This document shows, piece by piece, positions 10,734 through 20,957 of a stretch of 64,000 nucleotides of DNA. The position numbers and the translations under genes are program-made. The notes below the pieces were generated by a model. That model was not told the DNA's origin. It saw only the letters and a program-made list of their open reading frames with translations, and searched no databases. The DNA comes from Leptospira langatensis (GTDB lineage: Bacteria > Spirochaetota > Leptospiria > Leptospirales > Leptospiraceae). Each line of letters opens with the position of its first letter. The first letter of the stretch is position 1. The DNA is taken from contig NZ_RQER01000011.1 in assembly GCF_004770615.1 (NCBI RefSeq), forward strand, positions 496,001 to 560,000, written 5' to 3'.

Positions 10734-11159
10734 TTAGAATTCTACTTTGTGTAGAAACAATTCCTCTTTTTTCATTTTTAAGACCTTAGAGGCCATGCTC
10801 TTAAATTCTTCTGGGGGTTCCAGTAGACCCAATTCCACCTTAGAGAGGAATGGAGTGGAGACCTTCAGTTTCTTTGCCATATCGTATTGCTTGATCCCCA
10901 ATTCTCTGCGTTTTGCCCAGAGTTTGTTGGTAAGTCCTTGGCTGAATTCAGGGTAAACCTCTTCTACCGGACTATCGTTAAACAGCTTATCGAGTGTGGT
11001 TTTCAAATATTTCGCACAAGCTTGTCTGAATTTCTCAGTGGGTGCTTGGCTTCCCGTTTCGATCTTGGAAAGGTAGCTAGGGGATACGCCCAAAGCCCTT
11101 GCCATATCGTATTGCTTGATACCTCGTTTTTTGCGAAGCATGTAGATGTGGTTGTTCAT
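10734..11159 (-). CDS. Regulator with two tandem XRE-type helix-turn-helix domains
   Basis: About 141 residues that are almost wholly two Cro/CI-type DNA-binding domains in a row. In each, the motif GIKQYDMA is followed by a helix pair (GVSPSYLSKIETG in the first, KVSTPFLSKVELG in the second). No sensor or dimerisation domain is present, so a pseudo-dimeric repressor is likely (inference). The ATG at 11159 (MNNHIYMLRK) is chosen over the in-frame ATG at 11192. It has AAGGGG upstream, and the best promoter (-10 at 11179-11184) would place the transcript start downstream of 11192. Confidence 0.88.
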   Translation of the reverse strand: MNNHIYMLRKKRGIKQYDMARALGVSPSYLSKIETGSQAPTEKFRQACAKYLKTTLDKLFNDSPVEEVYPEFSQGLTNKLWAKRRELGIKQYDMAKKLKVSTPFLSKVELGLLEPPEEFKSMASKVLKMKKEELFLHKVEF

Positions 11160-11178
11160 CCTTTTCCCCTTTTTTACC

Positions 11179-11206
11179 GTTATATTAAGCACTAACTTTG
11201 CCTCAA
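11179..11206 (-). promoter_or_regulatory. Sigma-70-type promoter of the double-HTH regulator
   Basis: On the minus strand TTGAGG (11206-11201) and TATAAC (11184-11179) are 16 bp apart, giving a transcript start near 11172. That is 13 nt before the preferred ATG, leaving room for the AAGGGG ribosome site. Confidence 0.5.
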
Positions 11207-11407
11207 GAATAAATTTCCACCCAGAGTGTAACGCATATTAGGATACAAATTTTTTCCAAAAACAGGCTTATACTAAAAGGGAAGAGGGTAAGAATCAAGC
11301 ATTTGCATAGGGCGAATGCAAAAAATGGTCGTTATGCTATAATACTTTAGAACGAAATCGGGTAGGTAGAACGAGGTTTAGGAATAAGTAATTTGGGCTA
11401 TATGCAA

Positions 11408-11445
11408 TAAGAATACCTGAAACGAGTGGGTCTCAGGTATTCTTA
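11408..11445 (-). terminator. Long perfect inverted repeat after the SurA-like lipoprotein gene
   Basis: AAGAATACCTGA at 11409-11420 and its exact complement TCAGGTATTCTT at 11433-11444 form a 12-bp stem (13 bp with the flanking T-A pair) and a 12-nt loop. It starts 10 bp past the stop at 11455. There is no U-run, so it may be a Rho-assisted terminator or an mRNA 3'-end stabiliser. Confidence 0.5.
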
Positions 11446-11454
11446 AGTAATAGC

Positions 11455-12987
11455 TTAGATCTTACCTGGCTTTAATCTTTCGGAATCCAATATGAATTGA
11501 TAATCCGACTTTAGTTTCATCGTAAAATCGCGAACCAGGCTTTGTTTCTTGGTTCTGATCAGATCGTCTTTGATCCTTTCTCTTACTTCTCCGTAAGGAA
11601 GAGGGATCCTGTCTTGAGGATTTGCAGGATTAGGCTTCGCATAAGAGAACATTTTGGCAGCCTCATACTGTGCCTTCATCTCGTCTTCGGTTACGGATAC
11701 ATCGTTCGGAAGTACTTTCTTGAAAACTAATGGTTGAACGATATAGAGTTTCATTAACTCGAATTCCTCTTCGAACTCTTTAGAGGCCAAGGCCTTTTTC
11801 AGTTCCGGAGAATGATCAGCGATCTTGAACCAAATGTATTGTTGTTTAAAAAATTGTAATACACTTGCCTTATCGTCCAGCTTGGAAGCGTCCAGGCCAC
11901 TGAGAGCAGCGAGTTGTTTTAACTCTGCAACCACATCCTTGAATTTTACAGTCTCACCTGTTTTAGGGTTAGTAAGAAGAATGGATTCGGGAGTGAATGT
12001 GCCTAGATTCTCTTGGGTTACTAGAGCTCTTTCGTATCCGGAGTTCTTGATGATATCTGCCTCGGCTTCGGATACCGCATTGTATAAGAATCTCTTCTTC
12101 ATATAATCCTCGTAGCGAGGAGCGATATCGTCTACTTTTAGATCTGCATAATATCGTTTTGCGTCAGCCTTCGCTTGCTCGGACAGTCCTGGAGTGTTTG
12201 TATAATCGGTCGCGATCGCTTTCAATTTTCCTAATTCTTTTGCAAAGAATTTGGTCAATCTTGCAGCATAAATTGTCTCTACTTGCTCCACTCTAAGAAC
12301 TAGGAATTTCTTAGCTCGAGGAGTTTTAGGATCCGCGTTCGGAGTAGGATCTTGTAGCTCTCTAAGGATCCAGGTCCCTTTCTTATCCGCTGCTTCTTGG
12401 GTGATCGCAGAATTTGGATCCGTTCCGCAATTCAAGCATTGAGGCTCTAAAAGTCCGCCAACCGCTCTACGGGAAGTCTCGTCCGTATTCTCTGTCACGA
12501 ACTTAGCGATCTCTTTTTTGGAAGAAAGCTTTTGCACATTTGCAAGAATAGTTTCCGCTCTTTGCAGACTTGCTGCTTCATCTTTTGGATCTGGAGAAGA
12601 TACCAGGATCACTCTGGCAAAAGCGAATTTAAGTTGGCCTTCTCTTTCCAACTTCTCCGCTAAATTCTTTTGTAAGAAGGAAGCAGCCATTTGAGGCTTA
12701 GAGTATTTTAGAAAAACGCCAAGTTCTTGGTCGGAAACAAGTTTGTTGTCTGTGTTATAAACGTTGATCAACTTGAATAGACCCAGGGTTTCTAAGAGTT
12801 GGTTTTGCTCTTCTAAGGTAGGATGGCCCGATTCTTGTTTACGGCCACCTGTGTTCAATTTGAAGAAGTTTCTGAGTTCCTTTCTGGTAACTGTGCCTCC
12901 TTTGAAGGAAGCGAGGACGTCGGAGTCCATCGAACATTGGGTCAATGCGAAGGAAAGTAGGGAGAGTACGAGTATCTTTTTGTTCAT
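11455..12987 (-). CDS. Lipoprotein, probable SurA/PpiD-type periplasmic folding factor
   Basis: The signal peptide ends in a spirochaetal lipobox with Cys18 (SFALTQC), so the 510-residue product is probably an envelope lipoprotein. The region following residue 25 (ASFKGGTVTRKELRNFF) resembles the SurA_N start, where a beta-strand with a small hydrophobic pair precedes a helix. The rest is lysine-rich and helical with segments like FAFARVILVSSPDPKDEA that recall a parvulin domain. The typical parvulin active-site motifs are not clearly seen, so isomerase activity is uncertain. It is the last gene of a minus-strand group with 13029-13376 and 13394-14089. Confidence 0.75.
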   Translation of the reverse strand: MNKKILVLSLLSFALTQCSMDSDVLASFKGGTVTRKELRNFFKLNTGGRKQESGHPTLEEQNQLLETLGLFKLINVYNTDNKLVSDQELGVFLKYSKPQMAASFLQKNLAEKLEREGQLKFAFARVILVSSPDPKDEAASLQRAETILANVQKLSSKKEIAKFVTENTDETSRRAVGGLLEPQCLNCGTDPNSAITQEAADKKGTWILRELQDPTPNADPKTPRAKKFLVLRVEQVETIYAARLTKFFAKELGKLKAIATDYTNTPGLSEQAKADAKRYYADLKVDDIAPRYEDYMKKRFLYNAVSEAEADIIKNSGYERALVTQENLGTFTPESILLTNPKTGETVKFKDVVAELKQLAALSGLDASKLDDKASVLQFFKQQYIWFKIADHSPELKKALASKEFEEEFELMKLYIVQPLVFKKVLPNDVSVTEDEMKAQYEAAKMFSYAKPNPANPQDRIPLPYGEVRERIKDDLIRTKKQSLVRDFTMKLKSDYQFILDSERLKPGKI

Positions 12988-13028
12988 GCTGTTTTAATTT
13001 CCGGCTTATTCCAAGAGGATTGGATAAA

Positions 13029-13376
13029 CTAGTATTTATGTATGGTCTTTCGGGCAGGTTGCTGCTTCTTACCTTGGATTTCAACGGATATTTCGCGAGT
13101 TAAGCGTTTTTCGTTGTCTTGGTACAAACCTTCTGCGGCTCTGGCACCGGAAGGATTGCTTGCAGCGTTCCAATTGTTCGGAGTTTCCTTAGTTTGTAAG
13201 GAAAGCATCTCTTTTCTCTGAGAAGAAAGCTTATCCATTTCGGTTCCTATGGATTCCCTTAAAGATTCCGAATAGTCTCTGTCAGATGCTATCCTCTCTT
13301 TGATCTTTCCGAGTTCGGTTAGATCTCTATCTATTTCTTCCGTTTTGCGTAATAGATGAGCTACTTTGATTTTCAT
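13029..13376 (-). CDS. Small coiled-coil protein, function unknown
   Basis: A 115-residue charged protein with no signal peptide or membrane segment. The first half (about 1-60) is heptad-like and Glu/Lys/Ser-rich (LLRKTEEIDRDLTELGKIKERI), consistent with a coiled coil. The second half is polar and probably disordered, ending in a basic tail. It lies between a membrane protein gene (16-bp spacing) and the SurA-like lipoprotein gene. I do not recognise the family. Confidence 0.65.
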   Translation of the reverse strand: MKIKVAHLLRKTEEIDRDLTELGKIKERIASDRDYSESLRESIGTEMDKLSSQRKEMLSLQTKETPNNWNAASNPSGARAAEGLYQDNEKRLTREISVEIQGKKQQPARKTIHKY

Positions 13377-13393
13377 GGGATCGGTCCGAATGA

Positions 13394-14089
13394 TTAGGCT
13401 TCTCTTCCTGATTCTAAGCCCCAGGTCCCTTCTTGCAAGTAGGAAAAATAAAGGCCAAGACCTAAGACAACGAACTCCTTTCCAGGATGAGATAAGGATA
13501 TAAGAAGGAAGAAGGTGAAATATAAGAATTTGCTCAAGAATTCCGTGGAACCTTTTCTAAGCACCCAGACCATTCCCAAAGAAAGCAAAGCAACCTTGAC
13601 GAGAGAAGGTTCCGAGGCAAGATCGTAAGGTCCCGAAAAGATCCAGAAGGAAGCGGCTATATTCGCAAAGAGTAAAATTCCGTAACGAAATTGTTTTGGA
13701 ACGGATGGCAATAGCTCCAAGGAAAGAAGGGGAATTAGAAAGGGGGAATATTCCCTTCTCGCAAAGGAAAGCATACAAGCGATTGCAAGAAGAAGTGTGG
13801 CCAATACTTCCTTGAATGCGGGTAGCCTCGCTCCTAGAAAGGATAATCCTCCTCCCCAGATCATTCCCGCCAAGCTAATGCAGATGATATCTAAGATCTC
13901 TTCCGGAGAAGATCCGTCCCAGAGAGAGAGCACACAAATACAAGCAGGCAAGAGCAGAAAACCGAGTCGACTTCTTGGCGAATGGAATTGAGAAAGCGCC
14001 AAGGTGATACATAGGACCAGGGCGCCTGAGAATGGAAAGCCATACGCCTTGAAAAATAGGAATGTTGAAGTGAAGAATAGAAAAACCAT
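13394..14089 (-). CDS. Polytopic membrane protein, function unknown
   Basis: The 231 residues hold about seven or eight hydrophobic helices with short loops and no catalytic motif that I recognise. The start ATG at 14089 is back-to-back with the STAS gene region, so the two transcripts diverge from a shared control region. It probably heads the minus-strand group running to 11455. Confidence 0.7.
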   Translation of the reverse strand: MVFLFFTSTFLFFKAYGFPFSGALVLCITLALSQFHSPRSRLGFLLLPACICVLSLWDGSSPEEILDIICISLAGMIWGGGLSFLGARLPAFKEVLATLLLAIACMLSFARREYSPFLIPLLSLELLPSVPKQFRYGILLFANIAASFWIFSGPYDLASEPSLVKVALLSLGMVWVLRKGSTEFLSKFLYFTFFLLISLSHPGKEFVVLGLGLYFSYLQEGTWGLESGREA

Positions 14090-14134
14090 TTGTATCTATT
14101 TGGAAATCCCCGTATCCTGGCGAATCGGAATGAT

Positions 14135-14485
14135 ATGATCCTAAACGAGATAATCATCTCTACGGAAAAGATAGACAACGTTCAAGTTCTGAAATTACAG
14201 GGTTCTATCAACTCCTTTACTGAGAAAAAATTCAAGGATGCTCTTTCTGTCGCAGTCCGCCAAGGACCGGTGATCATGGACATGGAGGATGTGCATCTAG
14301 TGTCTTCCACGGGGGTCCAAGCCCTAAAAGAAGTGAGCCAGACAAGTTTCACAAGCAAGAATAAACTCGTACTAGTAAACATTTCCAAGGCGGTGATCAA
14401 TGTTTTTAAGATGGCGGGTTTAAACGGCTTTTTTCTAATTGCTAACGACGAAGAAGCTGCCTTGAAGATAGCCTCGAAGCGCTGA
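14135..14485 (+). CDS. STAS-domain anti-sigma-factor antagonist
   Basis: A single STAS domain of about 116 residues. The DMEDVHLVSSTGVQAL segment near residues 49-64 carries the SSTG serine/threonine motif that anti-sigma kinases of the SpoIIAB/RsbW kind phosphorylate. It probably works in partner switching to control a sigma factor or another output. No kinase or phosphatase gene is adjacent. A TTG at 14090 is in frame, but the ATG at 14135 (MILNEIIIS) fits the domain start better. Confidence 0.85.
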   Translation: MILNEIIISTEKIDNVQVLKLQGSINSFTEKKFKDALSVAVRQGPVIMDMEDVHLVSSTGVQALKEVSQTSFTSKNKLVLVNISKAVINVFKMAGLNGFFLIANDEEAALKIASKR

Positions 14486-14506
14486 AAATCTAACTGGATA
14501 CTACGA

Positions 14507-15259
14507 ATGAAATCTGAAAAATCATCCTTTAATTACTTCAGAAAAGCCTGGCATCTATTAGGTTTGATCGTTCCCATCTGTTACTATTTCGATGTATTCG
14601 AAGGTGCCTTCGGTCTAGTGTATGCCACCCGCGCGATCATCACTCTTATCCTATTAGCCTGCTTGACCATGCTTGTTCTTTTGGAGTATTCCAGATTTAA
14701 GATAGCTGCGATCCAGAATCTGTTTGTACGGATCGCAGGACCACTCTTGAAGGAAGAAGAGAAGTATAGGATCAACGGGACCTTTCCTTATTTCCTTTCC
14801 ATTACGTTCGTAGTGCTTTTCTTTCCGCCCGATATCACGATTCTTTCTTTATTATTCTTGGTGATCGGGGATCCAAGTGCGGCCTGGGTTGGCACTCATT
14901 TCGGAAAGAACCGCTTCTCGAATGGAAAGTCCAAAGAAGGAATTGTGGCTTTCATTCTTTCTTCCGCTTTAGTCGGTTTATGGTTTGTTTATATAGTTCA
15001 GTCAAACCCGCAGGATTTCGGGATCTATCATTTCGGGGACGGAACCTTCTCGCAGAATCTTCTTTTGATCTTGCCGGCTGTTGTAGCTGCTGCGGTGACT
15101 GAATTGTACAGCGGGACTTATTGGAACGGGGTTGTGGATGACAATCTGCTCATACCGGTCGTCTCGGGAGTGGTCTTAGGTTTACTCGCTATTTTTATTC
15201 TACAATTGGATCCAAGTTCTATTTTCTTGGACCCTTCGCAAATATTCAAAACGATTTAA
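14507..15259 (+). CDS. Dolichol/phytol-kinase-like (SEC59/DGK) integral membrane protein
   Basis: A 250-residue membrane protein with about seven helices. The segment FLVIGDPSAAWVGTHFGKNRF near 122-142 is the CTP-dependent lipid kinase and cytidylyltransferase signature (GDxxAxxxGxxxGK), followed by the SKEGIVAF element. Such enzymes phosphorylate prenols or diacylglycerol with CTP; the substrate here is unknown. It follows the STAS gene by 21 bp, so they may share a transcript. It converges on the lipoprotein gene at 15267 with only 7 bp between. Confidence 0.8.
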   Translation: MKSEKSSFNYFRKAWHLLGLIVPICYYFDVFEGAFGLVYATRAIITLILLACLTMLVLLEYSRFKIAAIQNLFVRIAGPLLKEEEKYRINGTFPYFLSITFVVLFFPPDITILSLLFLVIGDPSAAWVGTHFGKNRFSNGKSKEGIVAFILSSALVGLWFVYIVQSNPQDFGIYHFGDGTFSQNLLLILPAVVAAAVTELYSGTYWNGVVDDNLLIPVVSGVVLGLLAIFILQLDPSSIFLDPSQIFKTI

Positions 15260-15266
15260 TTAGGAT

Positions 15267-15839
15267 TTACTTATCCGCAGGGAGAACATGATACACGAAA
15301 TCGATCCTGGTTTTCGTGGATCCGCTGAAACCCTTTGCCGACCAAGTAAACTCCAGATCCGTAGGAAAAAGGGAAGTCTCGTACGGGTATTGGCCTAAAC
15401 GATTTTCTACCTTCTGCTTTTCTTTGACCATGCTTCCTAGATAATTAAAGGAACCGATCCAGTCTTCTCCCATCTCGAAGCCTTCCATCTTGCCTCGAAC
15501 TCCGGAGAATTCATACATAGCAAAATAGGTTTCCTTAATATTCTTTCTTTCTTCGGGACTCATCTTGCGGTTCATTCTAAGGATAAAACCCGGAGTTTCC
15601 CGAGCGTGAAAGTAGAGATAATTTCCCAGATCTTCCCAGGTTTGGGGCTTCTTAGCGTTCGGGATATCTACGGAATACTTTTTGTTCAGAACGGTTGGTT
15701 CCTTGCAGGCTCCGTCCCGAGTAAAATAATCGCAGAGTTCTACCTTGCTTACGGATAAGACCGTAGGTTCGCAAGCGAACGTTACGGACAGAGAGAGAAA
15801 GAAGATGGTTTGCTTAGCGTTTTTCCAAAGAGGTAACAT
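15267..15839 (-). CDS. Putative lipoprotein, function unknown
   Basis: The frame is open to 16010, but the ATG at 15839 gives a clean lipoprotein signal (MLPLWKNAKQTIFFLSLSV followed by TFAC with Cys near 23). The longer form would bury this signal behind a Cys-rich tail that overlaps DUF4416. The mature part is about 167 residues with no motif I recognise. The start overlaps the upstream DUF4416 gene by 26 bp, which implies translational coupling. Confidence 0.72.
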   Translation of the reverse strand: MLPLWKNAKQTIFFLSLSVTFACEPTVLSVSKVELCDYFTRDGACKEPTVLNKKYSVDIPNAKKPQTWEDLGNYLYFHARETPGFILRMNRKMSPEERKNIKETYFAMYEFSGVRGKMEGFEMGEDWIGSFNYLGSMVKEKQKVENRLGQYPYETSLFPTDLEFTWSAKGFSGSTKTRIDFVYHVLPADK

Positions 15840-16359
15840 AAGATTCTCGTAAATTAGTAAAAAAGTATATAACTTCGGACATCTTGAAGAACTCAGGGGC
15901 ATATGGCTGGGGGATCCATTTTTGTCCCTGGAATGTATAGATGATCTCTGCGAATACCCCATGGAACAGATACACTCTATGCAGATCTTCTTCCAGAGAG
16001 CCGAGCACAAGATTATATGGAGTGAGATAACCCGGAAAGATCCGAACGGATTCGTCTGATTTGCGAAGCGCAGTTTGGAATTTGCTGCATTCGGTTTGCA
16101 GACTTGGCAGTTCTTCTCTGGAAATCCTTCTCTTTAAGGAAAGGATTCGAGTGAATCTTCCTAAGGGAGAATCCAAAAAGTTCTCAAATTGGTGGTTCCA
16201 TTTAGGAAGAGGTTTGGATTCATACAGGGTTTGGGAGAAGGAAGCTTCGGCCTTTTCCTTTAATCTATAATATACCTCTTCGTTTTCGTAAGAAACGATC
16301 AGAAAGAAAGAAGCGGGCAGGGGTTTTCTTTGTTTGGGAGAGGAAGGTTTAGGATTCAC
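15814..16359 (-). CDS. DUF4416 family protein
   Basis: The 181 residues match the DUF4416 family by overall pattern: an N-terminal strand (PASFFLIVSYENEEVY), a central RIFPGYLTPYNLVLGS and a C-terminal SEVIYFFTNLRESY. These are soluble cytosolic proteins common in spirochaetes, thermotogae and deltaproteobacteria, with no established role. It overlaps the following lipoprotein gene and lies 26 bp from the hydrolase gene on the same strand. Confidence 0.8.
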   Translation of the reverse strand: MNPKPSSPKQRKPLPASFFLIVSYENEEVYYRLKEKAEASFSQTLYESKPLPKWNHQFENFLDSPLGRFTRILSLKRRISREELPSLQTECSKFQTALRKSDESVRIFPGYLTPYNLVLGSLEEDLHRVYLFHGVFAEIIYTFQGQKWIPQPYAPEFFKMSEVIYFFTNLRESYVTSLEKR

Positions 16360-16385
16360 TTTCGATCTGCAGAGTTAGCAGCAAA

Positions 16386-17402
16386 CTATAATCTTGAATC
16401 GAAATAATCCAGCAGAATTTTAGTCAGCCAAAGTCCGTCCGGAAGTTCCGGACTGGATTTCGTCACGAATCCCACATGGCCTCCCTTCTCGGTCAGAATG
16501 GTTTTCAGGTTAGGCAACTTCTTCCATTGGATGGAATTCCACTCGAATAAAGGAACCACCGGATCGTCTTCCGCATGGATGAGTATCCCTGGATGACGGA
16601 TAAAAGGAATAAAGCTAATACAGGAATTCGCCTTATAATATTCCATGGCGCTATGATATCCGAAGGAAGGAGCGGTGATCATATCGTCGAAGTCGAAAAA
16701 GGTCTTAACCTTCTTGGAATCCTCGATCTGTTTGGGAGTCAGTTTTACGACCCCGTCTTTTATCTTCTTCTTAAAGCTACCTATGAAATGATTTCTGTAG
16801 AATCTACCGGCAATCGAGTCTATGAACACGCAGTTCTTTGCCAGATCCAGAGGAGGAGATACCGCGGAGAAGGCGAGTGCCTTATGGTCTCTGGACTCCC
16901 CAAAAAACTTCAGGATGAGGTTTGCAGATAAGGAAAATCCGGAAACGAATATCTTTCTACTCAAGGATTCATACATGAAATCCAAAACGTCCTGCACGTC
17001 TTCCGATTGGCCTGCGTAGTAGGACTTTTTTGAAAAACCTCTGCCTCTTCCGCAATTTCGGAGATTCATTCGGATCACACCATATCCGCGTTCCAGCGCA
17101 GAAGTGGCAAGAGATACCAGATAAGAGCTTTCCGAGTCTCCTTCCATTCCGTGTATCATTAAAATATAATGTCCGTTCGCTGGAGGAGAGCTTTTTCGAT
17201 AGGAAGAAAGAGGAGGATTATGCTCTAACCACAAAGCATCTCCCGATCCGTCGGAAACATTCAGTAGGATATCTTCGTGATAATAAGAAGTCCTTAATGG
17301 ATTCTCAGGAGGAAAAAGAGTGCTATAGATCGTTTGCGCATGCTTTCCTGAAACGAATCTTTTCGGACGAAAATGAGGGGACTCCATATTACCGTATTTC
17401 AT
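16386..17402 (-). CDS. Alpha/beta hydrolase of the YheT type
   Basis: A 338-residue serine hydrolase. The N-terminal [16 protein letters not shown] is typical of YheT/embryogenesis-associated hydrolases. The nucleophile elbow is [10 protein letters not shown] (GFSLS rather than GxSxG with a second Gly), with an Asp region AEDDPVVP and the catalytic His in EKGGHVGF. The natural ester substrate is unknown. The start overlaps the upstream 119-residue gene by 14 bp; an alternative ATG five codons in (17387) would remove the overlap. Confidence 0.88.
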   Translation of the reverse strand: MKYGNMESPHFRPKRFVSGKHAQTIYSTLFPPENPLRTSYYHEDILLNVSDGSGDALWLEHNPPLSSYRKSSPPANGHYILMIHGMEGDSESSYLVSLATSALERGYGVIRMNLRNCGRGRGFSKKSYYAGQSEDVQDVLDFMYESLSRKIFVSGFSLSANLILKFFGESRDHKALAFSAVSPPLDLAKNCVFIDSIAGRFYRNHFIGSFKKKIKDGVVKLTPKQIEDSKKVKTFFDFDDMITAPSFGYHSAMEYYKANSCISFIPFIRHPGILIHAEDDPVVPLFEWNSIQWKKLPNLKTILTEKGGHVGFVTKSSPELPDGLWLTKILLDYFDSRL

Positions 17403-17748
17403 TTTCTTTAAAGAACTCTTTCCAGTCTTCGGCTTGTTCGGCGTTCAGAAGGGAATTCTTATCCAAATACTTTTTAAATTTCTTTAAGAAGTCTTTCGCC
17501 TTGGATCGGATCCTGGAATCGTCCGGGAACATGTCCTCTAAATAGAAGTTCAGGAATTCGTCTAACTCGAATCCGGTTAGATCGGAAACTTGGATCTTCT
17601 TTTCTTTTTCTTCTTCCGGATTTTCGAATAGAAGTCCTGAGAATTCGAGGAGTAGGGTGGATATCTCTTGGTCGGACTCTTTCACTCCTCCCTGAAAGGT
17701 TTCCAGAAAGGAGCGAATGGTTTCTTCGAGAGAAGAGTGTGAGGCCAA
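17389..17748 (-). CDS. Small acidic protein, function unknown
   Basis: A 119-residue, Glu- and Phe-rich helical protein with no signal or membrane segment. It lies 10 bp after clpP and overlaps the hydrolase gene by 14 bp, so it is an operon member of clpP. Its size and acidity would suit a small adaptor, but that is speculation; I do not recognise the family. Confidence 0.65.
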   Translation of the reverse strand: MASHSSLEETIRSFLETFQGGVKESDQEISTLLLEFSGLLFENPEEEKEKKIQVSDLTGFELDEFLNFYLEDMFPDDSRIRSKAKDFLKKFKKYLDKNSLLNAEQAEDWKEFFKENEIR

Positions 17749-17758
17749 GGTCGAAACC

Positions 17759-18364
17759 TTAGTTGCTAGGCTTCGGGAATTCTATCTTGGTTGCGAGAGA
17801 ATCTACGATCCCGTATTTGATCGCCTCATCCGCATCCATATAATAGTCTCTGTCCGTATCCTCTTCCAATTTTTCCACAGGGTGCCCGCAGGCTTCCGCA
17901 AGGATCTGGTTGAGTCTGGCTCTGGTCTTGAGGATCTCTTCGGCTTGGATCTTAAGATCGGTTGCAGGAGCTACGATCTGTCCTCCAATACTAGGTTGGT
18001 GGATCATTACCTTGCCGTTTGGCCAAATGGTTCTCTTTCCTTTCACACCCGCAGCGAGTAGGACCGAACCCATGGAAGCAGCAAGTCCCATGCATACCGT
18101 GTGCACAGGAGAAGAGATCATTTTCATTGTATCATAGATGGTAAGACCGGAAGTAACGACACCACCGGGACTATTGATATAGAAGGTGATCTCTTTTCCT
18201 GGATCGGCCATTTCCAAGTATAATAATTTACCTACGATGTCTTTTGCGGATTCATCTGTGACCGCTCCCCAGAGGAAGATCTTACGATGGTCGATGAACT
18301 TTTTTGAAATTTTGCTACCAGCGAGTTCTTCAATGACTTCGCTGATTTTTTCTGTCTCGGACAT
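17759..18364 (-). CDS. clpP: ATP-dependent Clp protease proteolytic subunit
   Basis: The chambered serine peptidase that degrades substrates fed by ClpX or ClpA/C. The 201 residues are a normal length. The catalytic serine lies in [14 protein letters not shown], the histidine in MIHQPSIGG and the aspartate in the later TDRDYYM segment. Leptospires are known to carry more than one ClpP; which one this is cannot be told here. It follows the FtsB-like gene by 8 bp and precedes the small acidic protein. Confidence 0.95.
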   Translation of the reverse strand: MSETEKISEVIEELAGSKISKKFIDHRKIFLWGAVTDESAKDIVGKLLYLEMADPGKEITFYINSPGGVVTSGLTIYDTMKMISSPVHTVCMGLAASMGSVLLAAGVKGKRTIWPNGKVMIHQPSIGGQIVAPATDLKIQAEEILKTRARLNQILAEACGHPVEKLEEDTDRDYYMDADEAIKYGIVDSLATKIEFPKPSN

Positions 18365-18372
18365 TCTGGCTC

Positions 18373-18834
18373 CTAAGCACTGCGTTGTTCCAGTTTCTTC
18401 CTCCGTAATTTCCTGAAAACTCCAATAAATACGAAAGCTACAAAGGAAACGTAAAAAAAGCGAAGCAACTGGATGGGAGGGACGGGAAGATCCCGATCCG
18501 CTCTCAAAGCTATTAGACGGGACGCAAGTACCGGACGGTTCTCCGTTTTAGGTTCCGGCTCCCTGAATTTGATGATTTGAGCGTTCTCTGAAAGAAGATA
18601 GTATTTGCGGGCTTCCTTCTCCAAGGCGACCTTATCGTCCCGGAGAAGTTTCTGTCTTTCTTCTAATTGTCTGTTCTCATACTCCAATCTCTCCACATCT
18701 AAGCGTAGACTGGAAAGACTGGTCTCTAGGCTGGATCTCACAACAAGCCCTGACTCTCCAAGTACGGTGAAGTAAAACATTCCCGATAAGAAGAGTAAAA
18801 GTAGGAAGAGTCTGTTTGCGAGATTCATGCCCAT
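18373..18834 (-). CDS. FtsB/DivIC-like cell-division protein with an extra C-terminal membrane segment
   Basis: The first 80 residues have FtsB architecture: one N-terminal transmembrane helix (about 7-26), then a coiled coil (about 35-75, [20 protein letters not shown]) and the post-coil [14 protein letters not shown]. FtsB proteins usually end near 100 residues. This one runs to 153 and has a second hydrophobic helix near 121-141 followed by a basic tail. The position just after enolase (4-bp gap) is the familiar eno-ftsB order, which strengthens the call. Confidence 0.85.
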   Translation of the reverse strand: MGMNLANRLFLLLLFLSGMFYFTVLGESGLVVRSSLETSLSSLRLDVERLEYENRQLEERQKLLRDDKVALEKEARKYYLLSENAQIIKFREPEPKTENRPVLASRLIALRADRDLPVPPIQLLRFFYVSFVAFVFIGVFRKLRRKKLEQRSA

Positions 18835-18838
18835 AGAG

Positions 18839-20161
<1,323 letters not shown>

Positions 20162-20265
20162 TTATAGATTTTTCCTGAAATCCTTTTGTTACGGGGAAAT
20201 AAATCAAGCGGGAAAAGGACCAAAAAACGATTGCCGCTCGCAGGTTTGCGTATAGAAATCCCCCA

Positions 20266-20946
20266 ATGAAAACGACCGAGAAGCACTCCATTTTATTTCA
20301 TCTAGCCTTTGCAATACTATGTATCATAGTGTTGGCCCTTCCTATCCCGGCCTCCAGCGGTTGGAGACTGTTCTTTCTCGTACTCGTTTATAATATTTCC
20401 CTGCCTATTATCGCTCAGGTTGCGGAGCACGATCGATGGATGGATATCTTTCTATTCTCGTTTCCTTTAAGTATCCTGCAAGTCGTTCCGGATTGGTTCC
20501 TTTCCAAGGTGCTCGGCATTTTAGTATTTCCTCCGGACGGATTCTTCAAGATCGGAACGGTCTCCGCATACATGGCGGGACTTTGGACCATTCCATTCTT
20601 CTTAATTATATATTCTGCAACCCGATTTACGAAACGTTATCCGGAAGCCCATCCGATCGCAAAGTATGGAGTAGCGGGAGGAGTGGCACTTTTATTATTC
20701 GGTTTCTCGGAAGAAGTTTCCGTGTTCATTCCCATTTGGTATGCTCAGAACGTTTCTATGATAGGGCATATTGCCATCTACGTTTTAGTCCCTGAATTCT
20801 TACTTGGGATATTTGCGACCTTTGCCTATTTTCATACAGAACGAAAGCCTTTGCGTTCTAAGCTGCTTTGGGCTGGAACCACGATGCTCGTGTATTTAGG
20901 ATCTCTTTCCTTTAGTTATCTCTTTATTGAAGGGGTTTGGAAATAA
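20266..20946 (+). CDS. Polytopic membrane protein, function unknown
   Basis: A 226-residue protein with about seven hydrophobic helices (for example ILFHLAFAILCIIVLALP near the N-terminus). No recognised motif is present, though FSEEVSVFIPIWYAQNV and VPEFLLGIFATFAYF look like conserved loops. It is divergent from enolase. The LpxC-like gene starts 11 bp after its stop, so the two are probably co-transcribed and may act in the same pathway. Confidence 0.7.
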   Translation: MKTTEKHSILFHLAFAILCIIVLALPIPASSGWRLFFLVLVYNISLPIIAQVAEHDRWMDIFLFSFPLSILQVVPDWFLSKVLGILVFPPDGFFKIGTVSAYMAGLWTIPFFLIIYSATRFTKRYPEAHPIAKYGVAGGVALLLFGFSEEVSVFIPIWYAQNVSMIGHIAIYVLVPEFLLGIFATFAYFHTERKPLRSKLLWAGTTMLVYLGSLSFSYLFIEGVWK

Positions 20947-20957
20947 GGGAAGAAAGC

